Assembly (NCBI RefSeq): GCF_009882975.1
Contig: NZ_WTUX01000006.1
Location: forward strand, 249,006 to 313,005
Reading direction: 5' to 3'
Length of the DNA stretch: 64,000 nt
Source: Maritimibacter harenae
Lineage (GTDB): Bacteria; Pseudomonadota; Alphaproteobacteria; Rhodobacterales; Rhodobacteraceae
Shown here: positions 57,181-64,000 of the stretch, piece after piece
Numbering within the stretch: the first letter of the stretch is position 1
Layout of the letters: each line of letters starts with the position of its first letter
Notes under the pieces: model-generated
Databases searched by the model: none
What the model was told of the DNA's origin: nothing
What the model saw: the letters and a program-made list of their open reading frames with translations, nothing else
Made by a program: the position numbers and the translations under genes

Positions 57181-57988
57181 TGGTCGGAGTGGCGAGATTC
57201 GAACTCACGACCCCTGACTCCCGAAAAGAGTGGTCGACAATTGCGAGGTCGTCTCCAAACCAGTCCGCCCGGCGCTTGGCACGGTCGACCTGTTCCGTGG
57301 TCAGGCCGGCCTTCCAGTAGCCCGAGGTGACCACGCGCGATCGTGGCAAGCCGAGGTCGTCGAGCAGCAGGCGGCGGAAGCGGCGCATCTGCGATGCTTC
57401 GCAGGCGGCGAACACGAGGGCGTTCGAGCCGGGCGCGCGACGGCGCAGGTGCGCCTCGATGGCCTCCGCCGATGGCTGGTGATGCACCGCAACGGAACAT
57501 CCCGCTCGCTGCGCGATGTCAGGGCGTGTCTCCGGCGGCGCCAGAAGAACGAGCTCGACCTGCCGCGCGGGGTGGGCACGCTCGGCCAACGCCGCCATCA
57601 GGGGCAGACCGGAGGGGTCCGAGACGAGGATCGTCGGGCCGTCGCCGGGCCGGTCGAGGCAGATCTTGGGCGCCCCGCCGTGACGCCACCCGATCTCGTC
57701 GCCGGGACGGGCCTGCCGGAGCCAGCGCGCGGCCGGGCCCTCGCCTGCATGGACCACGAAATCCACGTCGAAGCTGCCGTCCTCATGCCAGCGCCGGTAG
57801 GTGAAGGCACGCGGCCGGGAAGGCGCGGTGCCGTGCCCGGGAAACCGCAGGCGGCAGTGCCCGCCGTGCGGGCGCTCGTGCGGCAAAGCACCATCGTTCA
57901 GCGGCGCGAATGTCACGCGCCGCATCGTGGGGTCGAGCGGGCGCACCTGCTCGACCCGGACCGTATGAAAGCCGTCACTCGACGTCAT
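57176..57988 (-). CDS. Siderophore-interacting protein (FAD-dependent ferric-siderophore reductase)
   Basis: Cytoplasmic flavoprotein that reduces imported ferric siderophores to release iron. The 270 residues include the FAD motif R-x-F-T-x-R (RAFTYRRW, 60-67), HGGHCRLRFPG before it, and the C-terminal NADPH-side pattern (FAACEASQMRRFRRLL, VTSGYWKAGL). The last about 15 residues (ending VVSSNLATPTK) are encoded by the tRNA-Pro remnant, and the stop lies in the old tRNA terminator leader. The natural C-terminus was thus replaced on integration. The start overlaps the binding-protein stop by 14 bases, forming one operon with it. Confidence 0.9.
   Translation of the reverse strand: MTSSDGFHTVRVEQVRPLDPTMRRVTFAPLNDGALPHERPHGGHCRLRFPGHGTAPSRPRAFTYRRWHEDGSFDVDFVVHAGEGPAARWLRQARPGDEIGWRHGGAPKICLDRPGDGPTILVSDPSGLPLMAALAERAHPARQVELVLLAPPETRPDIAQRAGCSVAVHHQPSAEAIEAHLRRRAPGSNALVFAACEASQMRRFRRLLLDDLGLPRSRVVTSGYWKAGLTTEQVDRAKRRADWFGDDLAIVDHSFRESGVVSSNLATPTK
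57181..57225 (-). pseudogene. 3' part of tRNA-Pro(CGG): integration-site remnant
   Basis: Minus-strand bases from 57225 to 57181 fold exactly as the 3' half of a tRNA. They give anticodon loop TTCGGGA (anticodon CGG), stem strand GTCAG, variable loop GGGTC, T-arm GTGAG-TTCGAAT-CTCGC with five pairs, acceptor strand CACTCCG, discriminator A and encoded CCA. The matching 5' half is absent: the bases before the loop read CTCTT where CTGAC is needed. This is the classic footprint of a tyrosine-recombinase element integrated in a tRNA gene from the anticodon loop onward. The intact copy should be at the other island end, beyond the window. Confidence 0.88.
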
Positions 57989-58883
57989 AGATGCGCGCGA
58001 TGTCTTCGAGCATCAGCTTCGCGGCAAGAATGCCGCCGGCGGTGTTCCAGATCGCGTCGCTGACCTCGTGGACGCGGCCGGCCTGCACCGCCGAGAGCGA
58101 TTGCCAGAGCGGGTCGTTCAGCACCTCGTCGGCCAAGGCGTCGCCCTCACCGTCGCCGGTGTCGTAGGTGAAGTGGAAGATCCGGTCGCCGTCCATGTCC
58201 GGAATGCTCTCCTTGCCCGTGCGGATCGCGAAGGCATCGACCTTCTGGTTCTCGGGACGGTCAAAACCGATGTCCTCAAGCAGAACGCCCGAGAAGCTGT
58301 CGAGCTGGTAGATGCGGATCTGGCCCGGGAGAAACCGGATCACCGAGACCTTCTCATTCAGCGCATCGCCCAGCGACTCGCTCAGGGCGTCCACGCGGGT
58401 TTCGTAGTCCGCGATGGCGGCCTCGCCCGCTTCGGTGAGACCGAGCGCTTCGGCATAGAGCCGAAAATTGATCTGCCAGTCGCCGCGCAGTTCGGCCGAC
58501 ATGACCGTCGGCGCGATGGCCGAAAGCTGGGGATAGATCTCTTCGTGGCGCTGCGCGTTGCCGATGATCAGATCGGGCTGCAAGGCCGCGACCAGTTCGA
58601 GATTGACCGCGTTCTCGGTGCCGACCGGGACGGCATCGCCCATCTGCTCGGTGATGTGGTCCCACCACGGGTCGCCGTTCCAGGAGTTCGCAGCCCCCAC
58701 CGGCACCACGCCGAGCGCCAGCAGCGCCTCGGTGCCCTCGTTCGTCAGGACGACCACGCGTTCCGGCTCATCCGGCACCTCGGTGGTTCCGAGCGCATGG
58801 TCGACCTCGCGGGCTTGAAGCGGCGCGGCGGCCAGCAGCGCTACGACCGGCAGCGCGGCGAGAAGGTGTCTGAGCAGTCTCAT
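57975..58883 (-). CDS. Iron-siderophore ABC transporter periplasmic binding protein
   Basis: A 302-residue class III binding protein. Signal peptide LLAALPVVALLAAAPLQA (about 7-24), then the FecB/FhuD-type fold: PERVVVLTNEGTEALLALG, LVAALQPDLIIGNAQRHEEI and the final AKLMLEDIARIYDV. It starts at the ATG at 58883 and is transcribed away from the two permease and ATPase genes, sharing a compact divergent control region with them. The specific siderophore cannot be told. Confidence 0.9.
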   Translation of the reverse strand: MRLLRHLLAALPVVALLAAAPLQAREVDHALGTTEVPDEPERVVVLTNEGTEALLALGVVPVGAANSWNGDPWWDHITEQMGDAVPVGTENAVNLELVAALQPDLIIGNAQRHEEIYPQLSAIAPTVMSAELRGDWQINFRLYAEALGLTEAGEAAIADYETRVDALSESLGDALNEKVSVIRFLPGQIRIYQLDSFSGVLLEDIGFDRPENQKVDAFAIRTGKESIPDMDGDRIFHFTYDTGDGEGDALADEVLNDPLWQSLSAVQAGRVHEVSDAIWNTAGGILAAKLMLEDIARIYDVE

Positions 58884-58933
58884 CGGGTGGGAGTCCTTTT
58901 TGTTGAGTGATTCAGTCGGATTTTCCGCAAATT

Positions 58934-58963
58934 GATTGACTAAATTGCTCGGGAATGTCAATC
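58934..58963. promoter_or_regulatory. Divergent promoter/operator of the iron-uptake genes
   Basis: GATTGAC (58934-58940) and GTCAATC (58957-58963) form a perfect seven-base inverted repeat with 16-base spacing. The same bases supply TTGACT-N17-CAATCG on the plus strand and TTGACA-N17-CAATCA on the minus strand. Two face-to-face promoters therefore overlap completely, reading into the permeases and the binding protein. A single bound regulator could silence both. An iron regulator (RirA, Irr or Fur type) is expected but the site does not match a consensus I can verify. Confidence 0.55.
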
Positions 58964-58988
58964 GACCGCCGAAGAAGGCGCGTCCAAC

Positions 58989-59972
58989 ATGAAGAAATCC
59001 GTCACAATCCTGGTGCTGGTCCTCGGCCTCGCCATCATCGCGAGCCTGCATTTGGGGCTGAATGTCTATGCGCCCGCGGCGGTGCTGTCCGCGCTCGGCG
59101 GTGCGGACGGGACCGATGCGATCATCATCACGAGCTTGCGCATTCCGCGCACGCTGGTGGCGATCTGCGCGGGTGCGGCGCTCGGCCTGTCGGGCTTTCT
59201 CGTTCAGGCCTCGACGCGCAACCCGCTTGCGGAACCGGGGCTCCTGGGGATCAACGCGGGCGCGGCGTTCAGCGTGGTCCTGGGGATCACCCTGTCCGGC
59301 TCCCTCGGTCTTGCCGCGATCGGCGGGCTGGCGCTGGCCGGGGGGCTGGTGACCACCGCGCTCGTGTTCGGCATCGTCACGGCGGCCGGTCGGACCGCGG
59401 GTCCGGGCACGACGCTGCTGGCCGGGGTGACTCTGGCCGCGATGCTGGCGTCCCTGACACAGGTGCTCCTGCTGGTAGACGAAACCGCGTTGGAAACCAT
59501 GCTGTTCTGGCTCTCAGGCGGGTTCGCGGACCGTAGTTTCGAGGTTCTCGCGCTCGGCCTGCCGTCTCTCGTCATCGGATTGGTCGGGGCGCTCGCCATC
59601 GCTGGGTCGCTGGATGTGCTCCGGCTCGACGACGACAGCGCCGGGGCGCTCGGGGTGCGCGTAACGGGCATCAGAATGGGCGCCCTCGCGCTTGGTGCCT
59701 TGCTGGCCGCGGGCGCGGTCGCGATGGCGGGTCCGGTCGTGTTTCTGGGCCTCGTCGCCCCACACCTGGCCCGTCGCCTGGCGCCGCGCGCCACGAGCGC
59801 GGGCCAGATCGTCGTCACGGTGCTGACCGGCGCGAGCATCGCCGTCTTGGCAGACATCGTGGCCCGGCTCATCGTGCTGCCCGGCGAGGCGCCCATCGGT
59901 GCCGTGCTGGCTCTGGTCGGCGTGCCGATCCTTGTCAGCCTTCTGCGGCGCAAGGCGGAGGCCGTGCTATGA
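58989..59972 (+). CDS. Iron-siderophore ABC transporter permease (FecCD family), first subunit
   Basis: A 327-residue inner-membrane protein with about nine to ten membrane helices. FecCD marks are RIPRTLVAICAGAALGLSGF, QASTRNPLAEPGLLGINAGA and the ATPase-contact loop GLVAPHLARRLAP. It starts with ATG at 58989 after the divergent promoter region. Its stop overlaps the next permease start (ATGA), so the two form a co-translated heterodimer with the ATPase downstream. Confidence 0.93.
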   Translation: MKKSVTILVLVLGLAIIASLHLGLNVYAPAAVLSALGGADGTDAIIITSLRIPRTLVAICAGAALGLSGFLVQASTRNPLAEPGLLGINAGAAFSVVLGITLSGSLGLAAIGGLALAGGLVTTALVFGIVTAAGRTAGPGTTLLAGVTLAAMLASLTQVLLLVDETALETMLFWLSGGFADRSFEVLALGLPSLVIGLVGALAIAGSLDVLRLDDDSAGALGVRVTGIRMGALALGALLAAGAVAMAGPVVFLGLVAPHLARRLAPRATSAGQIVVTVLTGASIAVLADIVARLIVLPGEAPIGAVLALVGVPILVSLLRRKAEAVL

Positions 59973-60988
59973 ACCGGATCGCCGTCCCCACGCGCCTCGC
60001 GGCGATGGCCGCGTGCCTCGTCGCCGTCACCGTCGTCGCCACCGGCGTCGGGTCGAGCGCCCTGCCGCTCGACCGGGTGGTCGCCGCGCTGATCGGGCGC
60101 GGGGAGACCATGGACGAGGTGATCGTGTGGACCCTCCGCCTGCCGCGGGTGGCGCTCGCGATCCTTGCAGGCATGGCGCTCGCCCTTGCCGGCGCCCTTC
60201 TCCAACGGGTCACACGCAACCCGGTCGCCGCGCCCTCGATCCTCGGGATCACCGACGGGGCCGCGGTGGGCGTCGTGGCCTTCCTCTGGATCTTCTCGGA
60301 CGATGCCAACGCCTTGACGGTTTCGATCCACTGGCAGCCGCTGGCCGCCGCGCTCGGCGCACTCGTCTTCTCCGCGCTCGTGGCGGTTCTCGCCCTGCTC
60401 GATCCCCAGGGCCGCAGCCCGCTGCGCATCATCCTCTACGGCATCTCGCTCGCCGCGCTGGCCAAGGCAGCCGTCACGCTGATGATGATCCTGGGGCCCG
60501 TCTATCGCGCGGGCCAGGCACTGACCTGGCTGACCGGGTCGATCGGCGCGGCACATTGGAGCGACGTGGCCACGGTCGCGGCCGGCCTGGTTCTCGCCAC
60601 GGTGGTTCTGGCACTCCTTGGCCGGCTGGTCAGGCAGCTTGTGCTCGACCCTGACACCGCGGCGTCGACAGGGGTTGCGGTCGGGCGCACGCAGCTCGTG
60701 TTCCTCGCCCTCGCCGTGGCGCTGACCGCGCTCGCGGTGTCGCAGGTGGGCGCGGTGGGGTTCGTCGGACTGATCGCGCCGCATATCGCGCGCTTCCTCC
60801 ACGGGCAGTTCACCGAGGGCTTCCTCGCGGCCACGGCGATGATCGGCGGCGCGCTTGTCCTCGGCGCCGACACGCTGGCGCGCACGATGGCCGCGCCCGT
60901 CGAACTGCCGGCCGGTGCGCTCACCGCGCTGGTCGGCGCGCCCCTCTTTCTCTGGCTTCTTCTGAAGGAAAGGCGAACGCATGGCTGA
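59969..60988 (+). CDS. Iron-siderophore ABC transporter permease (FecCD family), second subunit
   Basis: A 339-residue FecCD permease paralogous to the preceding one: LRLPRVALAILAGMALALAG, RVTRNPVAAPSILGITDGAA and the contact loop GLIAPHIARFLHG. About nine membrane helices. The start overlaps the previous stop by four bases and its end overlaps the ATPase start by eight bases, a tightly coupled operon. Confidence 0.93.
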   Translation: MNRIAVPTRLAAMAACLVAVTVVATGVGSSALPLDRVVAALIGRGETMDEVIVWTLRLPRVALAILAGMALALAGALLQRVTRNPVAAPSILGITDGAAVGVVAFLWIFSDDANALTVSIHWQPLAAALGALVFSALVAVLALLDPQGRSPLRIILYGISLAALAKAAVTLMMILGPVYRAGQALTWLTGSIGAAHWSDVATVAAGLVLATVVLALLGRLVRQLVLDPDTAASTGVAVGRTQLVFLALAVALTALAVSQVGAVGFVGLIAPHIARFLHGQFTEGFLAATAMIGGALVLGADTLARTMAAPVELPAGALTALVGAPLFLWLLLKERRTHG

Positions 60989-61787
60989 AGCCCTTGCCCG
61001 CTTGCGCGGAGTCACCGCCCGCTACGACGGGGTCACCGCCCTCGACCTGGTCGACCTGGATCTTCCCGACGGCCGGATCACGGCCTTCTGCGGCCCCAAC
61101 GGGAGCGGCAAGTCCACCGCCCTGCGTGTCATGCGCCGCCTGCACGCTCCCTCGAACGGGACCGTCGAAATCGCCGGGCGCCCGCTGCACGACTGGTCGC
61201 CGAAGGAGCTGGCCAAGTCCGTCGCGATGCTGAGTCAGTCGCCGGACGCGCCGCCGGAACTGACCGTGCAGGACCTCGTGCGGCTGGGCCGTTTCGCCCA
61301 CAAGCGCGGGTTCCGCGGACAGCAGTCCGAGGACCGCGCCGCCTGCGACCGGGCGCTGGAGGTCACGGAGATGGCCCACCTTGCCGAACGTCCGATCGGA
61401 CGGCTGTCCGGGGGGCAGCTGCAAAGGGCGTGGATCGCCATGACCATCGCGCAGGAAACGCCCCACATCCTTCTCGATGAACCGACCAACCACCTCGACG
61501 TGTCGCACGCCTTCGAGGTGCTCGAGCTGGTGAAACGTCTCAACCGGACCGAGGGTCGCAGCATCGTTCTGGTGCTGCATGACCTCAACATGGCGATGCG
61601 CTATGCCGATCACGTGGTGCTGTTCGACCAGGGGCGCGTGGCGGTCGCCGGGCCGACCCGAAGTGTCTTGACGGAGGATCACATCACGGAGGTATTCGGT
61701 ATTGAGTGCCGGCTGATCGAGATCGAAGGGCAGGACGTGCCGGCGGTCGTGCCGCTTCCGAGCGAGCAAGCCATTTTAGCGCGCTAA
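60981..61787 (+). CDS. Iron-siderophore ABC transporter ATPase (FecE/FepC type)
   Basis: The 268-residue energising subunit has Walker A GPNGSGKST (38-46), the Q-loop region MLSQSPDAPPELTVQDLV, the signature LSGGQLQRAW, Walker B ILLDEPTNHLD and the switch His in LVLHDLNMAMRYADHV. It completes a full importer with the two permeases and the divergent binding protein. Nothing convincing is seen in the 160 bases that follow it. Confidence 0.95.
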   Translation: MAEALARLRGVTARYDGVTALDLVDLDLPDGRITAFCGPNGSGKSTALRVMRRLHAPSNGTVEIAGRPLHDWSPKELAKSVAMLSQSPDAPPELTVQDLVRLGRFAHKRGFRGQQSEDRAACDRALEVTEMAHLAERPIGRLSGGQLQRAWIAMTIAQETPHILLDEPTNHLDVSHAFEVLELVKRLNRTEGRSIVLVLHDLNMAMRYADHVVLFDQGRVAVAGPTRSVLTEDHITEVFGIECRLIEIEGQDVPAVVPLPSEQAILAR

Positions 61788-61948
61788 TCGCCCACCGTTG
61801 AAATGTATCTCGGCTTTCTGTGGACAAGCGGGTTCGACGGTGACGGGCGATCTGGTCCGGCCGCTGATTACAAGAGAGCGGCAGCATGGAATCGCGCAGT
61901 TATGTCGAGGGCCTTGCCGTCTCGACGCTCCCACTAATATTAAACGGC

Positions 61949-62617
61949 ATGATCCTGCGCGTCCTTCTTTCCGCCGTTGCCATGTCGGCAACCTTCGCCG
62001 GTGGCGCCTAGGCCCATCCGCATGTCTTCATCGACGCCGCCTTCGAGCTGATTTTCGACGAAAAGGGCGCGATCGAGGCCGTCCGTATCGACTGGGCCTA
62101 TGACGAGTTCTATTCTCTGATGCTGATCGAAGAGAACGGTCTCGACGCCGATGGCGACGGCACGCCCGAGCAGGCCGCGCTCGACACCTTTGCCGGTCAC
62201 GACGTCGACTGGGCCGCGGGCTTTCCCGGCGATTTCACCGTCGAGTTGGACGGCGTCGCCGTCGATCTCGAAAGGCCAGTTAGGCATCGCGCCCGCTTCG
62301 AGGACGGGCGGCTGGTAACCTCGCATGTCCGCCCTCTTGCCGAATCGCTCGACGTATCGACGGGCACGGTGACTGCGCGGGCCTACGACCCGACTTACTT
62401 CGTGGCCTACGATGTGCCGGAGACGCCCGGCATTTCGGGGCGCGGCGATTGCAGCCTCGTGCGCGAGGAAGCAGATCGCGAGGCCGCCGAAGAGGAATAC
62501 GGGGAGCAACTCGCCGAGGTCGATGCCTCCTCCGACCCCTTCGAGGTGGTCGAGCTTCCAGATATCGGCGTGTTGTTCGCCGACAGCTTCGTGCTGACAT
62601 GCACCGCCTCGTCCTGA
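61949..62617 (+). pseudogene. DUF1007-family exported protein interrupted by an in-frame amber codon
   Basis: Reading from the ATG at 61949 gives a signal peptide (ILRVLLSAVAMSATFAGGA). A TAG follows at 62009-62011, and then, in the same frame, the normal mature start AHPHVFIDAAFELIF and a full DUF1007 domain (YDEFYSLMLIEENGLDADGD, VYDPTYF-like RAYDPTYFVAYDVPE) to the stop at 62617. The single nonsense codon sits just at the signal-cleavage site; nothing else is broken. Either the gene is recently inactivated or only a cytoplasmic fragment from an internal start (62120) is made. Members usually stand beside NicO metal permeases, as here (19-base overlap). Confidence 0.82.
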
Positions 62618-63558
62618 TTGTCCCGCTGTTGCTCGCCGGTGCCGGGATTTGGGCGCTGGCGACCGGCCTCGATGCGGAGGTGGCCCGCTGGGCGGCGGGC
62701 TGGCAGCGCGAGTTCCAGAACGCACTGGCCGGAGGGCTGCGCGCGCTGCGGGCGGGCGAGCCCAGCGCCGTCGCCGCGCTGGCGGGACTATGCTTCGCCT
62801 ACGGCTTTTTCCACGCGGTGGGGCCGGGGCATGGCAAGTTCCTGATCGGCGGCTACGGGGTCAGCCACGAGGTGCCGCTGCTGCGGCTCTCCGTTATCTC
62901 GCTGCTCGCATCGCTCGGACAAGCAGTGACCGCGATCGCGCTGGTGCTGACCGGGCTGCTTGTGATGGGCTGGACGCGCGCCCAGATGACCGGCGCGGCC
63001 GAGACCATCATGCTGCCGCTGAGCGCGCTGGCCATTGGACTGATCGGACTTTGGCTTACCTTTCGCGGCGCGCGCAAGCTGTGGAGCCTGCGGGCCGAAG
63101 CCACTGCGGCGCGGCAGCGCGGCCATCAGCATGAGCATGACCACGTGCACGGCCATGACGGCAGTTCAGGCTGCGGCCATCGCCACGGGCCGAGCGTGGA
63201 CGAGGTCCGCCGTGCCGGCGGGTTGAGCGACGCGGTGGCGCTGATCGGTGGCATTGCCATTCGGCCCTGCTCAGGTGCGATCCTACTCCTGGTGCTGACC
63301 TGGCACATGAACATCCTTGGGGCCGGTATCCTCGGCGCGCTGGCGATGTCCACAGGCACCGCGGCGCTCACTATCCTCGTCGCCGCGAGCAGCATCTTCG
63401 TCCGGGAGAGCACGTTGTTCTCCTTGTCGGGGTCGGCCCGTGCCGCTCATGTGCTGCCGGCGATCGAAATTGCTGCCGGCGCCGCCATCTTGCTGGTGTC
63501 GATCCAGATGGAGGGTATGGCGGCCTTACGCAGTGTGAACGGAGTCCTACCTTGGTAA
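62599..63558 (+). CDS. NicO-family nickel/cobalt permease (RcnA-like)
   Basis: A 319-residue membrane protein with about seven helices. NicO marks are the metal-site motif FFHAVGPGHGKFLIGGYG, a His-rich cytoplasmic loop (HQHEHDHVHGHD, then CGHRHG) and AIRPCSGAILLLVLTWHM in the second half. Such proteins export or move Ni, Co or possibly Zn. The ATG at 62599 lies within the end of the DUF1007 frame, so translation would normally be coupled to it. The amber codon upstream might therefore lower its expression. Confidence 0.88.
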   Translation: MHRLVLIVPLLLAGAGIWALATGLDAEVARWAAGWQREFQNALAGGLRALRAGEPSAVAALAGLCFAYGFFHAVGPGHGKFLIGGYGVSHEVPLLRLSVISLLASLGQAVTAIALVLTGLLVMGWTRAQMTGAAETIMLPLSALAIGLIGLWLTFRGARKLWSLRAEATAARQRGHQHEHDHVHGHDGSSGCGHRHGPSVDEVRRAGGLSDAVALIGGIAIRPCSGAILLLVLTWHMNILGAGILGALAMSTGTAALTILVAASSIFVRESTLFSLSGSARAAHVLPAIEIAAGAAILLVSIQMEGMAALRSVNGVLPW

Positions 63559-63565
63559 GGAGCCT

Positions 63566-63646
63566 ATGAAGGACGTCGACTTACCGAGCGGAAGCCAGCA
63601 GCCGATTGCGAAACTCAACGGGGCCAAGGAGATCCTCGGCCTCTGA
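63566..63646 (+). CDS. Possible small protein of 26 residues after the NicO gene
   Basis: ATG at 63566 follows a good ribosome site (AAGGAG, five bases ahead) and lies seven bases after the NicO stop. The 26 codons (ending in AKLNGAKEILGL) show no family I recognise. It could be a genuine small protein of the metal operon or the tail of a decayed insertion sequence. The further 120 bases up to the next gene show only a terminator hairpin. Confidence 0.3.
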   Translation: MKDVDLPSGSQQPIAKLNGAKEILGL

Positions 63647-63697
63647 TTTCTTTCGGCGGAGGGTGGGTCAAGTTCTGCCCAGAACCGGTCGAACGAA

Positions 63698-63724
63698 AAG
63701 GGGCCGCCCGATGGGAGGCCCCTT
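63698..63724 (-). terminator. Intrinsic terminator after the sugar dehydrogenase gene
   Basis: On the minus strand AAGGGGCC (63717-63724) pairs with GGCCCCTT (63698-63705), loop of 11, followed by TTCGTTCG; eight base pairs, about 45 bases beyond the stop at 63769. Confidence 0.65.
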
Positions 63725-63768
63725 CCGATTTCAGATCGCGCCGCGCGAAGGGCGCGACAGAATGGACG

Positions 63769-64000
63769 TCAACCGCCGGGCGTCAGCTTGTGGATGGTGC
63801 CCGCGCCGTCCATTGCCGTGTAGAGGCTGCCGTCGGGGCCTTGAACAAGCGCCCGGAACCGGCCCGACTGCATCGGCAGGGTCATCTCGGTCACGTCGAC
63901 CACCGACAAGTCATCGTCCAGCTCGATCACGTCGATGCGCTGACCCAACGGTGTCCCGCCGAAGCCGATGCCCATCAGCCCGACGACCATGTTGCCGTTC
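63769..64000 (-). CDS. PQQ-dependent aldose-sugar dehydrogenase, C-terminal fragment
   Basis: Only the last about 77 codons are in the window. They match the end of the soluble glucose/sorbosone dehydrogenase beta-propeller: SGRFRALVQGPDGSLYTAMD followed by GTIHKLTPGG. The family oxidises sugars in the periplasm with PQQ. The rest of the gene, including any signal peptide and active-site His/Arg residues, lies beyond the window end. Confidence 0.78.
   Translation of the reverse strand, partial: NGNMVVGLMGIGFGGTPLGQRIDVIELDDDLSVVDVTEMTLPMQSGRFRALVQGPDGSLYTAMDGAGTIHKLTPGG

Larger units (their letters stand above)
57181..64000. mobile_element. Probable genomic island (left end; extends past the window)
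   Basis: The left boundary is set by the 45-base tRNA-Pro remnant. From there to the window end the genes are an iron-siderophore uptake set, a broken DUF1007 gene and a NicO permease. No second copy of the tRNA 3' sequence and no integrase gene are found in the window, so the right end must lie beyond 64 kb, or the element has decayed. Base composition is not obviously different from the core by eye. Confidence 0.6.

Noticed and set aside
61788..61948. Short frames between the siderophore ATPase and DUF1007 genes
   Set aside because: They have no ribosome site, no family similarity and conflict between strands; probably non-coding or remnant sequence.
57226..64000. Integrase or transposase gene inside the proposed island
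   Set aside because: All frames here are accounted for by transport genes, DUF1007 and sugar dehydrogenase; no recombinase motifs were found, so the integrase, if any, is outside the window.

Overview
The window is a GC-rich, gene-dense chromosomal segment. It most probably comes from a marine alphaproteobacterium of the order Rhodobacterales (Roseobacter/Rhodobacter group). The grounds are the rimP-nusA-ylxR-infB order, an RpoE/ChrR (ECF11) singlet-oxygen pair, a DUF2793 protein, a secA-linked proline-rich protein typical of this order, TRAP transport genes, and TGATCC-type RpoE promoters. The assignment is from recognition of families; no database was searched.

Layout. 1-2.3 kb: ubiG (cut by the window edge), a proline iminopeptidase and a SAM methyltransferase. 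2.3-7.9 kb: the rimP-nusA-ylxR-infB translation/transcription operon behind a leader with an intrinsic terminator. 8-17.4 kb: mutT-argJ, a parvulin foldase, secA, two cell-envelope proteins (one a PstS-like/OmpA fusion) and radC. 17.4-21.4 kb: dnaK-dnaJ and an AlkB-like dioxygenase. 21.4-31.4 kb: a surface-glycan region with a polysaccharide ABC permease, cysQ, four glycosyltransferases, galU and a two-domain sulfotransferase. 31.4-36.7 kb: ptsN, hpf, an RNase D-like nuclease, a Tat-exported 2',3'-cyclic nucleotidase and a TrpD2-like protein. 36.9-41.7 kb: siroheme synthase, then a gap-DUF1036-arsJ operon. 41.7-48 kb: a CPBP protease, a small ATPase, and a TRAP transporter with unusually large membrane subunits. 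48.2-52.5 kb: chrR-rpoE, divergent from an RpoE-type promoter that reads into a flavin oxidase, DUF1365 and SDR operon. 52.5-57.1 kb: aroE-aroQ, the DUF2793 protein, a TetR regulator and an MFS transporter. 57.2 kb to the end: a probable genomic island that begins inside a broken tRNA-Pro(CGG) gene and carries an iron-siderophore uptake system, a disrupted DUF1007 gene and a NicO metal permease. The window ends in a PQQ-type sugar dehydrogenase.

The most interesting points are these. (1) An arsenate-detoxification operon, gap-arsJ, has a DUF1036 periplasmic protein inserted between its two genes and an excellent PhoB box in front. A second PhoB box precedes the cyclic nucleotidase 2.7 kb away, suggesting a small phosphate-starvation locus that couples phosphate scavenging to arsenate export. 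(2) Two back-to-back RpoE promoters with exactly matching spacing lie between rpoE and the flavin oxidase gene. (3) A genomic-island boundary lies exactly at a tRNA-Pro anticodon loop, and the C-terminus of the siderophore-interacting protein is translated from the tRNA remnant. (4) The TRAP large permease carries an extra coiled-coil domain of about 320 residues.
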